64,000 nt of DNA from Peteryoungia ipomoeae (GCF_004912165.1 NZ_STGV01000005.1:341280-405279); one strand, 5' to 3'; positions 25,833 to 34,496 are shown, numbered from the stretch's first letter. Numbers and translations: made by a program. The notes: generated by a model not told the origin, from the sequence alone.

Positions 25833-26849
25833 TCAGCCCCCTTTGATGCTGACGAACTGTTTGGCGAGCGTGGCAATGTCCGTGGCAAAGGTTGTCGTGT
25901 CCTGCTGGGACGTCTTGATCTGCGTCAGCAGCGCGATCCCGATCGCCTGATCCGGTTCACCCTTGGCGATCATTGCCAGCGCCTTACCGACAGCAGCGGT
26001 ATAGATCTGCTCCATGCCCTGCAGATAGGTCCGGGTATCTTCCCCCAGCATCGAGACGACCTGGCCAAGCGCCGCCGATGCAAATGTCTCGACCGTCGCG
26101 TCGGAAATCCCAATCAGCGGACCGCTGGGTGGTGTCCCGCCATTGCCACTGCCACCGCCGCCATTCGGGTCGCCCAGGTCTGTCTCTGTCGTCTGGCCGG
26201 GTGGGGGCGGGTCAGACTGAAGGTTCGCCGGCGCGGGGTCCGCTCCGAGAGATGTCGGCGTTGCGCCTGCCTGCAAGCGGGGCGCGCCAGTGGGCGCGGA
26301 CGAGGCTCGGACGGGCGGATTGGCATTGCCGGCCGCAGGCATCGGCGATGGCCGGGCGGCAGTCGGCACCCCTTGCCCGCCATTTGCCACCTGGCCCGGA
26401 CCGGGATTGCCGGCGGGCGGAGCGCCAGCAATCCCGGTCGGTCGAACGGCAGCGCCGGAGGGAGCGACAGGGCTGACACCCAGTCGAACAGGCGCCGTTG
26501 CGGCGGACGATGGACCTGGCCCGGGCGCCGACTGGAGCGGGCGAAATGGAGCGGCAGCGTCTTGCACCGGTGTGACGCGGGCAATCGTGCCGGCTTGCCC
26601 CGCCTGTCCGGCGGACGAAGCAGCCGAAATGGCAGCCTCTGCGCCCGCACCGCCGGCCTGGGGACCGGCAGGTTGCCGCAGAGGAGCCGGTTCGGTCCTC
26701 GTCTGCGTTGCGGCTTGCTCCTTTCTCTTCAACATCCACATGGCATCATCCTGATCAACTGGCGACAGGGGCCGCCCCAAGCGACGAAGGCTCGAAATCC
26801 AGGAACGAAGCTTGCCAGCCAGGCTGCGCGACTTCTCGTTCTCGGACAT
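25833..26849 (-). CDS. Reb-locus Pro/Ala/Gly-rich protein with helical C-terminal domain
   Basis: A 338-residue protein. The basic N-terminus (ENEKSRSLAGKLRSWISSLRRLGRPLSPVDQDDAMWMLKRKE) is followed by a low-complexity Pro/Ala/Gly/Gln linker (about residues 50-245), and a compact helical end (ISDATVETFASAALGQVVSML through TLAKQFVSIKGG). The C-terminal helices are of the small-residue type seen in Reb proteins but I cannot claim homology. No signal peptide; ATG at 26849 directly after GTG (26852). Both ends abut neighbouring genes (22 bp and 1 bp gaps), placing it firmly in the reb transcript. Function unknown. Confidence 0.75.
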   Translation of the reverse strand: MSENEKSRSLAGKLRSWISSLRRLGRPLSPVDQDDAMWMLKRKEQAATQTRTEPAPLRQPAGPQAGGAGAEAAISAASSAGQAGQAGTIARVTPVQDAAAPFRPLQSAPGPGPSSAATAPVRLGVSPVAPSGAAVRPTGIAGAPPAGNPGPGQVANGGQGVPTAARPSPMPAAGNANPPVRASSAPTGAPRLQAGATPTSLGADPAPANLQSDPPPPGQTTETDLGDPNGGGGSGNGGTPPSGPLIGISDATVETFASAALGQVVSMLGEDTRTYLQGMEQIYTAAVGKALAMIAKGEPDQAIGIALLTQIKTSQQDTTTFATDIATLAKQFVSIKGG

Positions 26850-26871
26850 CACGACAACTCTGCTGTTCCGG

Positions 26872-27066
26872 CTACTTGTTCAAAAGAGCCAGCGCATTGG
26901 CGATGACCGACGGCGCGAGCGTATTGATGTTCTGCTGTGCCGCCGTGGCGTTTTGCATTGAAAGTGAATAGGCATGACCTGCGGCCTGGTAGAACATGCT
27001 GACCGCAACGCTTGGTGCGTCCGTCATCACGGATGTCGTTCCGTTTCCCGTCTGTGGTGCACTCAT
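26872..27066 (-). CDS. Short RebB-like protein, first gene of the locus
   Basis: A 64-residue protein: MSAPQTGNGTTSVMTDAPSV, then AVSMFYQAAGHAYSLSMQNATAAQQNINTL and a hydrophobic helix (APSVIANALALLNK). The A-x-x-x-FYQAAGHAYSLSMQNATAAQQ block is the RebB core found in the other two copies; the N-terminal ITDAVTQ block is replaced by SVMTDAPSVA. ATG at 27066 lies eight bases after AGGG; the GTG six bases earlier is a poorer choice. It heads the predicted operon, 421 bp from the next gene upstream. Confidence 0.82.
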   Translation of the reverse strand: MSAPQTGNGTTSVMTDAPSVAVSMFYQAAGHAYSLSMQNATAAQQNINTLAPSVIANALALLNK

Positions 27067-27424
27067 TGCCACGACCCTGCCCTAAGCTGCTTCTTCCGCT
27101 ATGTCCTATCGACAAGGCGGTTGTAATTTAGCGACCGCATTCTTTCTGTAACTTTTGATACATGCCTAACACTTAATGCAATTTTAAATAGATATTTGCA
27201 CCCTGACGCCCACGGCTCTTGCGGCAACCTGCCTTGCATCGAGCGTATCCGGCAAGGCTATCCATCTGAAACAAATCCCAAAAAGCCGCGACAGCCGGGC
27301 ACAACCTGAAAACAGGTAAAGATTGCATTTTTTAGATTTTTCACAACCCTGCATGGAAGGCAACACGGGAAGACCCGGTTGCATGCGACCATTTTTGGAG
27401 CAAAGCACAGGCTCCAGATAATGC
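27067..27424 (-). promoter_or_regulatory. AT-rich upstream region of the reb locus
   Basis: No gene is seen here. On the minus strand an AT-rich segment (27120-27205) probably holds the promoter. The imperfect palindrome at 27177-27200 (TGCAA...TTGCA at its ends) and further TTGCA words at 27234, 27323 and 27379 form a cluster, and a hairpin ACCTG-AAAA-CAGGT lies at 27304-27317. In Azorhizobium a PraR repressor and RebR activator bind several sites here; whether these words are such sites is unknown. Confidence 0.45.
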
Positions 27425-27453
27425 AAAAAGGGCCCCGGAAATCCGGAGCCCTT
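27425..27453 (-). terminator. Rho-independent terminator after nitroreductase
   Basis: Stem AAGGGCcCCGG / CCGGaGCCCTT with loop AAAT and, on the minus strand, a TTTTT run (A-run 27425-27429). Confidence 0.85.
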
Positions 27454-27487
27454 GGAGGCAAAGACAATTGCTCGACAGCCGAGCAGA

Positions 27488-28126
27488 TCAGGCAACCACG
27501 GAGACGAACTGATCCTTGGGGCGGCGCACCTTCTTCAGGCCAGCCAGCCAGTCGCCTTCCGCGGCGCGGTAACCAAGTGGCAGGATGGTGACCGAGCGAA
27601 GCCCCTTGTCGCGCAGACCCAGGATCTCGTCGAGCTTGGCTGCGTCAAAGCCTTCCATCGGCGTCGCATCCACACCCTCGAAGGCAGCCGCAGCAACGGC
27701 CATGCCGAAGCCGATATAGGCCTGGCGAGCGGCGTGCTCGAAATTCACCTCGGCATCCCGGCCCGGATACATGTTGAGCAGCATCTGACGGTAGTTTTCC
27801 CAACCCTCATTCTTGAAGCCGCGCTCGTCATTGACGAGGTCGAACATGTGGTTGATCCGTTCGACGGTGTAATTGTCCCAGGCGGCGAAGACGAGGAGAT
27901 GCGAGCCTTCGGTGACCTGGGCCTGGTTCCAGGCAATCTCCTGGATGCGGGCGCGAACTTCGGGATTGGTCACCACGATCACCTCGAAGGGCTGAAGCCC
28001 GCTGGAGGTCGGGGCAAGACGGGCCGCCTCGACGATGCGCTCGACCTTGTCTTCGGGAACGCTCTTCGTCGGGTCCATCTTCTTGGTCGCATAACGCCAG
28101 TTCAGCTTTTCGATCAGTGCAGACAT
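27488..28126 (-). CDS. Nitroreductase family NAD(P)H-dependent oxidoreductase
   Basis: A 212-residue flavoprotein of the NfsB-like group: N-terminal LIEKLNWRYATKKMD, the FMN contacts in RLAPTSSGLQPFEVIVV, a central GFGMAVAAAAFEGVDATPMEGF and C-terminal SVTILPLGYRA. These enzymes reduce nitro compounds and quinones with FMN. ATG at 28126 has GGAGAT upstream; an in-frame ATG at 28138 is less well placed. An HxlR regulator is divergent (starting 28285), a common control arrangement. Confidence 0.92.
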   Translation of the reverse strand: MSALIEKLNWRYATKKMDPTKSVPEDKVERIVEAARLAPTSSGLQPFEVIVVTNPEVRARIQEIAWNQAQVTEGSHLLVFAAWDNYTVERINHMFDLVNDERGFKNEGWENYRQMLLNMYPGRDAEVNFEHAARQAYIGFGMAVAAAAFEGVDATPMEGFDAAKLDEILGLRDKGLRSVTILPLGYRAAEGDWLAGLKKVRRPKDQFVSVVA

Positions 28127-28284
28127 CGGGATCTCCATCCGGGTTTCGACCCTCGGTCCGCCTGGGAGGTATTGGCGCGACGGGAAAGGTCTGGTATTGA
28201 TTAGTAACCAGGCCTAGATAGGGAACCGGATGAAATGCGCAAGAAGGCACATGTCTGATACCAGGTTTTACGGAGAGAACCGAA

Positions 28285-28677
28285 ATGTGTGACGGCTATG
28301 ATCCGGCAAAATGCACGACGGTGAGCGAAATGCTCGCCCGGCTCGGCGACAAGTGGACGGTGCTCGTCATCATGATGCTGGGCGATGGCCCGCAGCGCTT
28401 CAGCGATCTGAAACGCATGGTCGTCGGCGTGTCCCAGCGCATGCTGACCCTCACCTTGCGGGCACTGGAGCGCGACGGCATCGTCGAGCGCACGGTGCAT
28501 CCGACCGTGCCGCCGAGGGTGGAATATGCGCTGACGGATCTCGGCCGATCCTTCTCGGTGCCAGTCAAGGCATTGGGCGGCTGGGTCTTCGCCAATCACG
28601 AGGACATCCAGTCCGCCCGCGCCCGCTTCGACGAACGCAATGCCGAGGCCGGGCCGAAGCTGATCAAGCTCGGCTGA
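28285..28677 (+). CDS. HxlR family transcriptional regulator
   Basis: A 130-residue winged-helix regulator with the family features: N-terminal MCDGYDPAKCTTVSEMLARLGDKWTVLVIMML (two Cys and the KWT motif), GPQRFSDLKRMVVGVSQRMLTLTLRALERDGIVERT. Redox or electrophile sensing through the cysteines is known in some family members. The gene is divergent from the nitroreductase over 158 bp, which suggests it controls that gene in response to quinone- or nitro-type stress. Confidence 0.9.
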   Translation: MCDGYDPAKCTTVSEMLARLGDKWTVLVIMMLGDGPQRFSDLKRMVVGVSQRMLTLTLRALERDGIVERTVHPTVPPRVEYALTDLGRSFSVPVKALGGWVFANHEDIQSARARFDERNAEAGPKLIKLG

Positions 28678-28695
28678 TCGCAGGGCTTGCCGCGA

Positions 28696-30069
28696 TCATT
28701 CGCTCTTGAAATTCCCCTTGGGAAATTCAGCTGCGAGATCGCGATACCACTTGCCGCTCTTCTTGATCGTGCGGACCTGGGTGTCATAGTCGACATGCAC
28801 GAGGCCGAAGCGCATCTTGTAGCCTTCGGCCCATTCGAAATTGTCCATCAGCGACCAGGCGAAATAGCCCTGCATCGGATAGCCCTCGGCGATCAGGTCT
28901 GCGACCTTATCGAGATGCTCGACGTAATAATCGAGACGCGGCTGGTCATCGACCTCGCCATTCTCGACCTCCATATTGTAGCAGGCACCGTTCTCGGTGA
29001 TGTAGCAGACCGGCAGGTCGTAACGGGCATAGAGCCGCTCGACGAGCGACTTCAAGGCCGGCGCATGCACCTCCCAGCCGATATCCGTCTTCACCTTCGA
29101 TACGGGTGCGGCACCCGTTGTCGCGGGGTATTCGGCACCCGGCGTCGGATCATCGGCAACGCGCATCGGCGTGTAGTAGTTGAGGCCCCACCAGTCGAGC
29201 GGCTGGCTGATCGTCGCCAGATCGCCCTCCTCGATGGCGGGCATGCGATGGCCAAGCGCAGACAGGAAGCCGGCCGGGTATTCGCCCTTGAACACCGGAT
29301 CGAAGAAAACGCCATTGTGGAACTGATGCGCCCGCTCGGCAGCCGCCCGATCTTCCGAACTTTCCGAAGCCGGCAGCGTCTCATGCGCATTGAGCACCAG
29401 CCCGACCGGCACGTTTGGCGAAATGTCGCGGATCGCCTGAACAGACAGTCCATGCGCCAGATTGGTGTAATGCAGTGCATGCAGCGCCGCATCCATGTTG
29501 CGCTCGCCCGGCGCGTGAATGCCATAGAGATGGCTGAGCCAGACCGAGCACCAGGGCTCGTTGAAGGTGGCCACCGCATCGAGCCGGTCGCCCAGCCGCT
29601 CCATCACCACGCGGGTATAGCGCTGGAAGGCCAGCGCCGTAGACCGCGCGGTCCAGCCACCGTCACCCATCAGCGCCAGCGGCAGATCCCAATGATAAAG
29701 CGTCGCATAGGCCTTGATGCCCCGCGCCTTCAGGCCATCGACGAGGTTGTCGTAGAAATCGAGCCCCTTCTCGTTGATCGGGCCGGCACCATCCGGAATG
29801 ATGCGTGGCCAGGCGATCGAGAAGCGGTAGGCGGAAACGCCCATGTCCTTGATAAGGTCGAGATCGCTTTCCCAGCGATTGTAGTGATCGCAGGCCACAT
29901 CGCCATTGTGCCGCCCGAACACCCGGCCCGGCATGTTGGAAAACGCATCCCAGATCGAGGCTTTGCGCCCGTCTGCCTTCGACGCCCCTTCGATCTGGAA
30001 GGAGGCGGTGGCGACACCGAACAGGAAGTCTCCGGGAAAACGTGCGGCGAACGCCTTGGGATCGATCAT
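28696..30069 (-). CDS. GH1 family beta-glucosidase/beta-glycosidase
   Basis: A 457-residue retaining glycosidase of the GH1 TIM-barrel family: PGDFLFGVATASFQIEGA, YRFSIAWPRIIP, the acid/base Glu171 (in FNEPW) and the nucleophile Glu359 (in ITENGA), and the W-E/D aglycone region (DNFEWAEGY). No signal peptide, so it acts in the cytoplasm on imported beta-glycosides. It is the last gene of the sugar ABC operon direction, after the Gfo/Idh gene but separated from it by an 820-bp repeat region and with its own LacI-like operator (30173-30184). ATG at 30069 is preferred to GTG at 30078. Confidence 0.93.
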   Translation of the reverse strand: MIDPKAFAARFPGDFLFGVATASFQIEGASKADGRKASIWDAFSNMPGRVFGRHNGDVACDHYNRWESDLDLIKDMGVSAYRFSIAWPRIIPDGAGPINEKGLDFYDNLVDGLKARGIKAYATLYHWDLPLALMGDGGWTARSTALAFQRYTRVVMERLGDRLDAVATFNEPWCSVWLSHLYGIHAPGERNMDAALHALHYTNLAHGLSVQAIRDISPNVPVGLVLNAHETLPASESSEDRAAAERAHQFHNGVFFDPVFKGEYPAGFLSALGHRMPAIEEGDLATISQPLDWWGLNYYTPMRVADDPTPGAEYPATTGAAPVSKVKTDIGWEVHAPALKSLVERLYARYDLPVCYITENGACYNMEVENGEVDDQPRLDYYVEHLDKVADLIAEGYPMQGYFAWSLMDNFEWAEGYKMRFGLVHVDYDTQVRTIKKSGKWYRDLAAEFPKGNFKSE

Positions 30070-30172
30070 GGAAAACACCCTTCTTCAGGTCCGGGCCCAA
30101 GGCCGCGGCGGAAATATCGCAAGCGGTTTAGAGCAAAGCCAGGACGCGGTGAAGACAGGCGACAGAAAAAAC

Positions 30173-30184
30173 TGAAACGTTACA
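30173..30184. promoter_or_regulatory. LacI-type operator-like palindrome upstream of GH1 gene
   Basis: TGAAACGTTACA matches the palindromic TGWAACGTTWCA core of LacI-family sites. It lies about 105 bp upstream of the glycosidase start. Confidence 0.5.
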
Positions 30185-30215
30185 GGAGATCGCCTGCCCT
30201 TTGATGGGGAAAAGC

Positions 30216-30735
30216 GGAGCGACGCTTCGGGCCGTGGTGATCTCAAGCAAGGCAGAACGCCCGCGTAACCTCCTCTCCCCCACGGGGAGAGGGAAGCCGA
30301 GCGAAGCGGAGGCAGGGTGAGGGGGCGGTTCGGCAAAACGTTGAAAGCTGAGCCTAAGCTTCGCCCCCCCTCATCCGGCCCTGCGGGCCACCTTTCCCCG
30401 CTGGGGAGGGAAGGAGCGACGCTTCGGGCCGGGGTGATTTCAAGCGAGGCAGAACGCCCGCGTAACCTCCTCTCCCCCACGGGGAGAGGGAAGCCGAGCG
30501 AAGCGGAGGCAGGGTGAGGGGGCGGTTCGGCAAAACGTTGAAAGCTGAGCCTAAGCTTCGCCCCCCCTCATCCGGCCCTGCGGGCCACCTTTCCCCGCTG
30601 GGGAGGGAAGGAGCGACGCTTCGGGCCGGGGTGATCTCAAGCGAGGCAGAACGCCCACGTGACCTCCTCTCCCCCACGGGGAGAGGGAAGCCGAGCGCAG
30701 CGGAGGCAGGGTGAGGGGGCGGTTCGGTAAGGCGT
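30216..30735. repeat. Tandem 197-bp intergenic repeat, about 2.6 copies
   Basis: The phrase GGAGCGACGCTTCGGGCC recurs at 30216, 30413 and 30610, exactly 197 bp apart. Each unit contains a CTCTCCCCCACGGGGAGAGG hairpin. Copies 1 and 2 are nearly identical; copy 3 is diverged and cut. The element lies between two genes of the sugar operon direction and holds no gene of its own. A further hairpin (CTCTCCCC/GGGGAGAG type) at 30826-30850 ends the region. Confidence 0.9.
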
Positions 30736-30889
30736 TGAATATGCGGCCGAGCGCCCCTCATCCGCCTGCCGGCACCTTCTCCCCGTAAACGGGGAGAAGG
30801 CCTAGACGGCCACCGTTTTCTCCCCCTCTCCCCGCCTGCGGGGAGAGGGTCAGGGTGAGGGGCAACTACGCCCTGCGCCCGCGTGCGCC

Positions 30890-32062
30890 TTACACCTTCA
30901 CCCAACCGCCATTCTGCTTCGACGAGGCAATGCAGGCTTCGACGAAGGCCACGCCCTTTACCCCGTCATCGACGGTCGGATAGACCACGGCCGGATCGAC
31001 GGCGGCACCGGACTTTGCCGCATGGATCGCGTGAGCCGCTTCGGTGTAGATCGTGGCAAAGGCTTCGAGATACCCTTCAGGATGGCCTGAGGGAATGCGG
31101 GTCACGCGCGCCGCAGCCGCACCCGCGCCGGCACCGCCGCGCGTGATCAGCTGCTTCGGCTCGCCAAGACGAGTGAACCACAGATAGTTCGGATCGGCCT
31201 GCGTCCATTCGATGCCGGCCTTGGTGCCGTAGATACGGACCTTCAGGCCGTTTTCATGGCCGGTCGCTACCTGGCTGCACCACAGCATGCCCTTCGCGCC
31301 ACCCTTGAAGCGCAGCATCACATGCGCATTGTCATCCAGCCGGCGGCCTTCAACAAACGTGTGCACGTCGGCGGCCAGCTCATCAAGCTCGAGGCCCGAG
31401 ATGAATGAGCCAAGATTATAGGCATGCGTACCGATATCGCCGGTCGAACCGCCCGCACCGGACTGCGCCGGATCGGTGCGCCAGACGGCCTGCTTGGCGC
31501 CCGTCTGCTCGACAGGCTCGGCCAGCCAGTCCTGCGGATATTCCATATGCACGAGCCTGATATCGCCAAGCGCGCCGGAAGCGACCAGTTCGCGTGCATG
31601 CCGCACCATGGGATAGCCAGTATAGTTATGCGTCAGGATGAACAGCGCATTGGCCTTGTCGGCAATCGCCTTCAGCGCCTTGGCATCCTCCAGATTGGAG
31701 GTCAGCGGCTTGTCGCAGATGACATGGATGCCCTTTTCGAGAAAGGCCTTGGCGGCTGCGAAATGCACATGGTTCGGCGTCACGATCGACACCGCCTCGA
31801 TGCCATCGGCACGCGCCGATTCCTTGTCCGCCATTTCCTGGAACGAGCCATAGCAACGGTCCGGATCAAGCCCGAGATCACGCCCCGAAGCGAGCGACTT
31901 TTCCGGCGTCGACGACAACGCGCCGGCCACGAGGTCATACTGGTCATCGAGACGTGCCGCCATCCGGTGCACCGCACCGATAAACGCCCCCTGCCCGCCA
32001 CCAACCATGCCGAACCGGATCCTGGCAGCCCGTTGTTCCGATTTGCTCGCTTCGATCGCCAT
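30890..32062 (-). CDS. Gfo/Idh/MocA family oxidoreductase
   Basis: A 390-residue NAD(P)-dependent dehydrogenase: N-terminal Rossmann fold RFGMVGGGQGAFIGAVHRMA, the lysine-containing CDKPLT at the EKP motif position, HNYTGYPMVRHA, and the C-terminal TIM-like sheet with GDIGTHAYNLGSFISGL. It is likely to oxidise or reduce a sugar or cyclitol. ATG at 32062 is preceded by CCAGGAGAAACATAGC. Between it and the preceding isomerase is a palindromic intergenic element (32101-32241), so the genes may be one long transcript with an RNA hairpin between them. Confidence 0.9.
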   Translation of the reverse strand: MAIEASKSEQRAARIRFGMVGGGQGAFIGAVHRMAARLDDQYDLVAGALSSTPEKSLASGRDLGLDPDRCYGSFQEMADKESARADGIEAVSIVTPNHVHFAAAKAFLEKGIHVICDKPLTSNLEDAKALKAIADKANALFILTHNYTGYPMVRHARELVASGALGDIRLVHMEYPQDWLAEPVEQTGAKQAVWRTDPAQSGAGGSTGDIGTHAYNLGSFISGLELDELAADVHTFVEGRRLDDNAHVMLRFKGGAKGMLWCSQVATGHENGLKVRIYGTKAGIEWTQADPNYLWFTRLGEPKQLITRGGAGAGAAAARVTRIPSGHPEGYLEAFATIYTEAAHAIHAAKSGAAVDPAVVYPTVDDGVKGVAFVEACIASSKQNGGWVKV

Positions 32063-32100
32063 GCTATGTTTCTCCTGGAAATCCTGTTGTGTCGGGGTTA

Positions 32101-32241
32101 CCCCCCTCTGCCCTGCCGGGCATCTCCCCCACAAGGGGGAGAACGGCTCGGGGCCACCGCTCCGCCGGGAGTGGAAGCCCTTAAGGGCAACGGCCACTCT
32201 CCCCCCTTGTGGGGGAGATGTCACGCAGTGACAGAGGGGGG
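32101..32241. repeat. Palindromic intergenic element (type A)
   Basis: Bounded by CCCCCCTCTG and CAGAGGGGGG, with inner complementary arms such as CATCTCCCCCACAAGGGGG and CCCCCTTGTGGGGGAGATG. The same arms occur at 53349-53464, so this is a dispersed family. Confidence 0.85.
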
Positions 32242-32271
32242 TTCCCCCGGTCACCCTATCGAAAAACTGAC

Positions 32272-33324
32272 CTAAAGCCCGAGCATCCGCCGGTTCGCCG
32301 CATCGTCCGTGCCGCCGGCGGCAAAGTCGTCGAAGGCGTGTTCCGTCACGCGGATGATATGCGCCTTGACGAAGTCTGCCCCTTCGCGGGCGCCGTCTTC
32401 CGGGTGCTTCAACGCGCATTCCCATTCGACAACGGCCCAACCGTCGAAATCGTTGGCTGCCATCTTCGAGAAGATCGCGCCGAAATCGACCTGACCGTCA
32501 CCCAGTGAGCGGAAGCGCCCGGCTCGGTTGACCCAGCCCTGATAGCCGCCATAGACGCCCTGCCGACCGGTCGGATTGAATTCCGCGTCCTTGACGTGGA
32601 ACATCTTGATCCGGTCCTTGTAGATGTCGATGTTGTCGAGATAGTCGAGGCATTGCAGCACATAGTGCGACGGGTCGTAGAGCATGTTGGCGCGGGAATG
32701 GTTCTTCACCCGCTCGAGGAACATCTCGAAGGTCACGCCGTCATGCAGGTCTTCACCCGGATGAATTTCGTAGCACACATCGACGCCCTGCTCCTCGGCA
32801 TAATCGAGGATCGGCAGCCAGCGTTTGGCCAGTTCATCGAAGGCGGTCTCGACGAGACCGGCCGGGCGCTGCGGCCAGGGATAGATATAAGGCCAGGCAA
32901 GCGCACCGGAAAAGGTTGCATGCGCCTTGATGCCAAGGTTGCGCGAAGCCTTCAGCGCATACTTGACTTGGCTGACGGCCCATTCCTGCCGCGCCTTCGG
33001 ATTGCCGCGCACTTCGGGTGCAGCGAAACCGTCAAAGGCCTCATCATAGGCCGGATGCACGGCAACCAGCTGGCCCTGCAAATGGGTGGAAAGTTCGGTG
33101 ATTTCGACGCCGTTTGCCCGCGCCACACCGGCGAGCTCGTCGCAATAATCCTTGGATTCGGCCGCTTTTTTCAGATCGATCAGTTGGCTGGCCCAGGTCG
33201 GGACCTGCACGCCAAGATAGCCCTTGTCGGCGGCCCATTTGGTGATCGCATCCCAGGAATTGAAAGGTGCGGCATCGCCCGCGAACTGGCCTAGAAAGAT
33301 TGCCGGCCCCTTGATCGTCTTCAT
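32272..33324 (-). CDS. TIM-barrel sugar isomerase/epimerase (xylose isomerase-like)
   Basis: A 350-residue protein of the AP endonuclease 2 / IolE-like family: GYLGVQVPTWASQLIDLKKA, ELSTHLQGQLVAVHPAYD, CYEIHPGEDLHDGVTFEMFL, NMLYDPSHYVLQCLDYLDNI and FHVKDAEFNP give the metal-binding Glu/Asp/His set. These enzymes interconvert keto and aldo or epimeric sugars. ATG at 33324 has GGAGGAGAATTC just upstream. The gene lies directly after the binding protein of the ABC system and before the Gfo/Idh gene, so it is probably an intracellular step on the imported sugar. Confidence 0.88.
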   Translation of the reverse strand: MKTIKGPAIFLGQFAGDAAPFNSWDAITKWAADKGYLGVQVPTWASQLIDLKKAAESKDYCDELAGVARANGVEITELSTHLQGQLVAVHPAYDEAFDGFAAPEVRGNPKARQEWAVSQVKYALKASRNLGIKAHATFSGALAWPYIYPWPQRPAGLVETAFDELAKRWLPILDYAEEQGVDVCYEIHPGEDLHDGVTFEMFLERVKNHSRANMLYDPSHYVLQCLDYLDNIDIYKDRIKMFHVKDAEFNPTGRQGVYGGYQGWVNRAGRFRSLGDGQVDFGAIFSKMAANDFDGWAVVEWECALKHPEDGAREGADFVKAHIIRVTEHAFDDFAAGGTDDAANRRMLGL

Positions 33325-33358
33325 GAATTCTCCTCCCTGAGATCCCTGCAACGTTACC

Positions 33359-33372
33359 GTGAACGATTACAG
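33359..33372. promoter_or_regulatory. LacI-like half-site before the isomerase gene
   Basis: On the minus strand TGTAATCGTTCACG shares the TGTAA..CGTT core with the operators of this operon but is imperfect. It lies 35 bp upstream of the isomerase start; weak evidence. Confidence 0.3.
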
Positions 33373-33466
33373 GAGATGGATTTTCGATACAACCGCAATG
33401 ATTGCGCCCGTCAAACATCTGCCCGGGAAAACCCCGGGCAGAGCAGTCCTGCGTGATCTCGAGGGA

Positions 33467-34426
33467 TCAGAACGGCGAATCCGGGAAGTAGTAGTTCGCA
33501 GCATTTTCAGGCGTGATCAGCGTCGCGTCCAGCGTGTAGGTGCCGTGAACCGGAACTGCGTCATAGAGGGCAGCCGCCGTCAGCTCCATGGCCGTGCCGA
33601 CCATCGACGGCGGATAGAGCACGTTGACCGGCACCATCTTGTCGCCATCCTGCACCTTCTTGATCATGTCCTTGGAGCCCGCACCGCCAACAATATACTT
33701 GATGTCGGTACGACCGGCCTGCTCGATGGCCTGCAGCACGCCGACGGCCATGTCGTCATCCTGGCACCAGACCACGTCGATCTTCGGATACTTGGTCAGG
33801 TAGTCCTGCATGACTTTGAAGGCATCGTCGCGGTTCCAGTTGCCGAACTGGCGATCGAGAACCTTGACGTTCGAGCCGGCAATCCCCTTGTCGAAGCCGT
33901 CCTGACGCTGCTGGTCGATCGGGATCGGCATGCCGCGGATAACGACGACTTCCGCATCCGGCGTCGTTTCGGCAATGTACTTGCCGGCAACTTCGCCGAG
34001 CGCCGGGTTGTTGCCGGCGACATAGAGATCACGCACCGAGTTGTCGTTGACCGAAGGCGCGCGGTCGACGAGCGCGACGAACTTGCCGCTGTCCTTGATC
34101 TGCTTCACGGCATTGACCAGCGGATCGGGATCGGTCGGCAGGATGACCAGCGCATCGATGCCCTGGGTTGCCAGATCCTGCACGGCATTGGCCTGGCTGG
34201 ATGGATCGGCCGATGTCTTGACGACAACGTTGAGACCCGGATGACGCTCCATCAGCTGCTTGGCGATACGCTCGGCATGATAGATCACGCCGGATGTCCA
34301 GCCATGCGTCGCCGCCGGAATGGAGACGCCGATCGTCTTTGCATCCTGCGCCTGCGCCTGCGCAGCCGTGAAGATTGCGGTCAATGCCGTCATCGCAACG
34401 GCCAGACCCAACAGTTTCTTGTGCAT
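33467..34426 (-). CDS. Sugar ABC transporter substrate-binding protein (CUT2 type)
   Basis: A 319-residue periplasmic protein with a signal peptide (MHKKLLGLAVAMTALTAIFTAAQA) and the RbsB/XylF fold: TIGVSIPAATHGWTSGVIYHAE, IDALVILPTDPDPL, KVMQDYLTKYPKIDVVWCQDDDMAVGVLQAIEQ, NVLYPPSMVGTAMELTAAALYD. It captures a sugar for the permease and ATPase that precede it. The ligand is probably a monosaccharide or small glycoside handled by the operon; the pocket residues cannot be read reliably. Confidence 0.92.
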   Translation of the reverse strand: MHKKLLGLAVAMTALTAIFTAAQAQAQDAKTIGVSIPAATHGWTSGVIYHAERIAKQLMERHPGLNVVVKTSADPSSQANAVQDLATQGIDALVILPTDPDPLVNAVKQIKDSGKFVALVDRAPSVNDNSVRDLYVAGNNPALGEVAGKYIAETTPDAEVVVIRGMPIPIDQQRQDGFDKGIAGSNVKVLDRQFGNWNRDDAFKVMQDYLTKYPKIDVVWCQDDDMAVGVLQAIEQAGRTDIKYIVGGAGSKDMIKKVQDGDKMVPVNVLYPPSMVGTAMELTAAALYDAVPVHGTYTLDATLITPENAANYYFPDSPF

Positions 34427-34496
34427 TGCTTTCCTCCCAAAGTGACTAGGGTCGACTGAAGAACGGACCGGGCGACCCTCCTGCCCGGCCGTTTCG

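Noticed and set aside
30216..30735. Possible CRISPR array
   Set aside because: The repeat unit is 197 bp with no short repeat/unique spacer alternation, and no cas genes are present.
32101..32241. Possible insertion sequence
   Set aside because: No transposase frame and no target-site duplication was evident; it is a short palindromic intergenic element.
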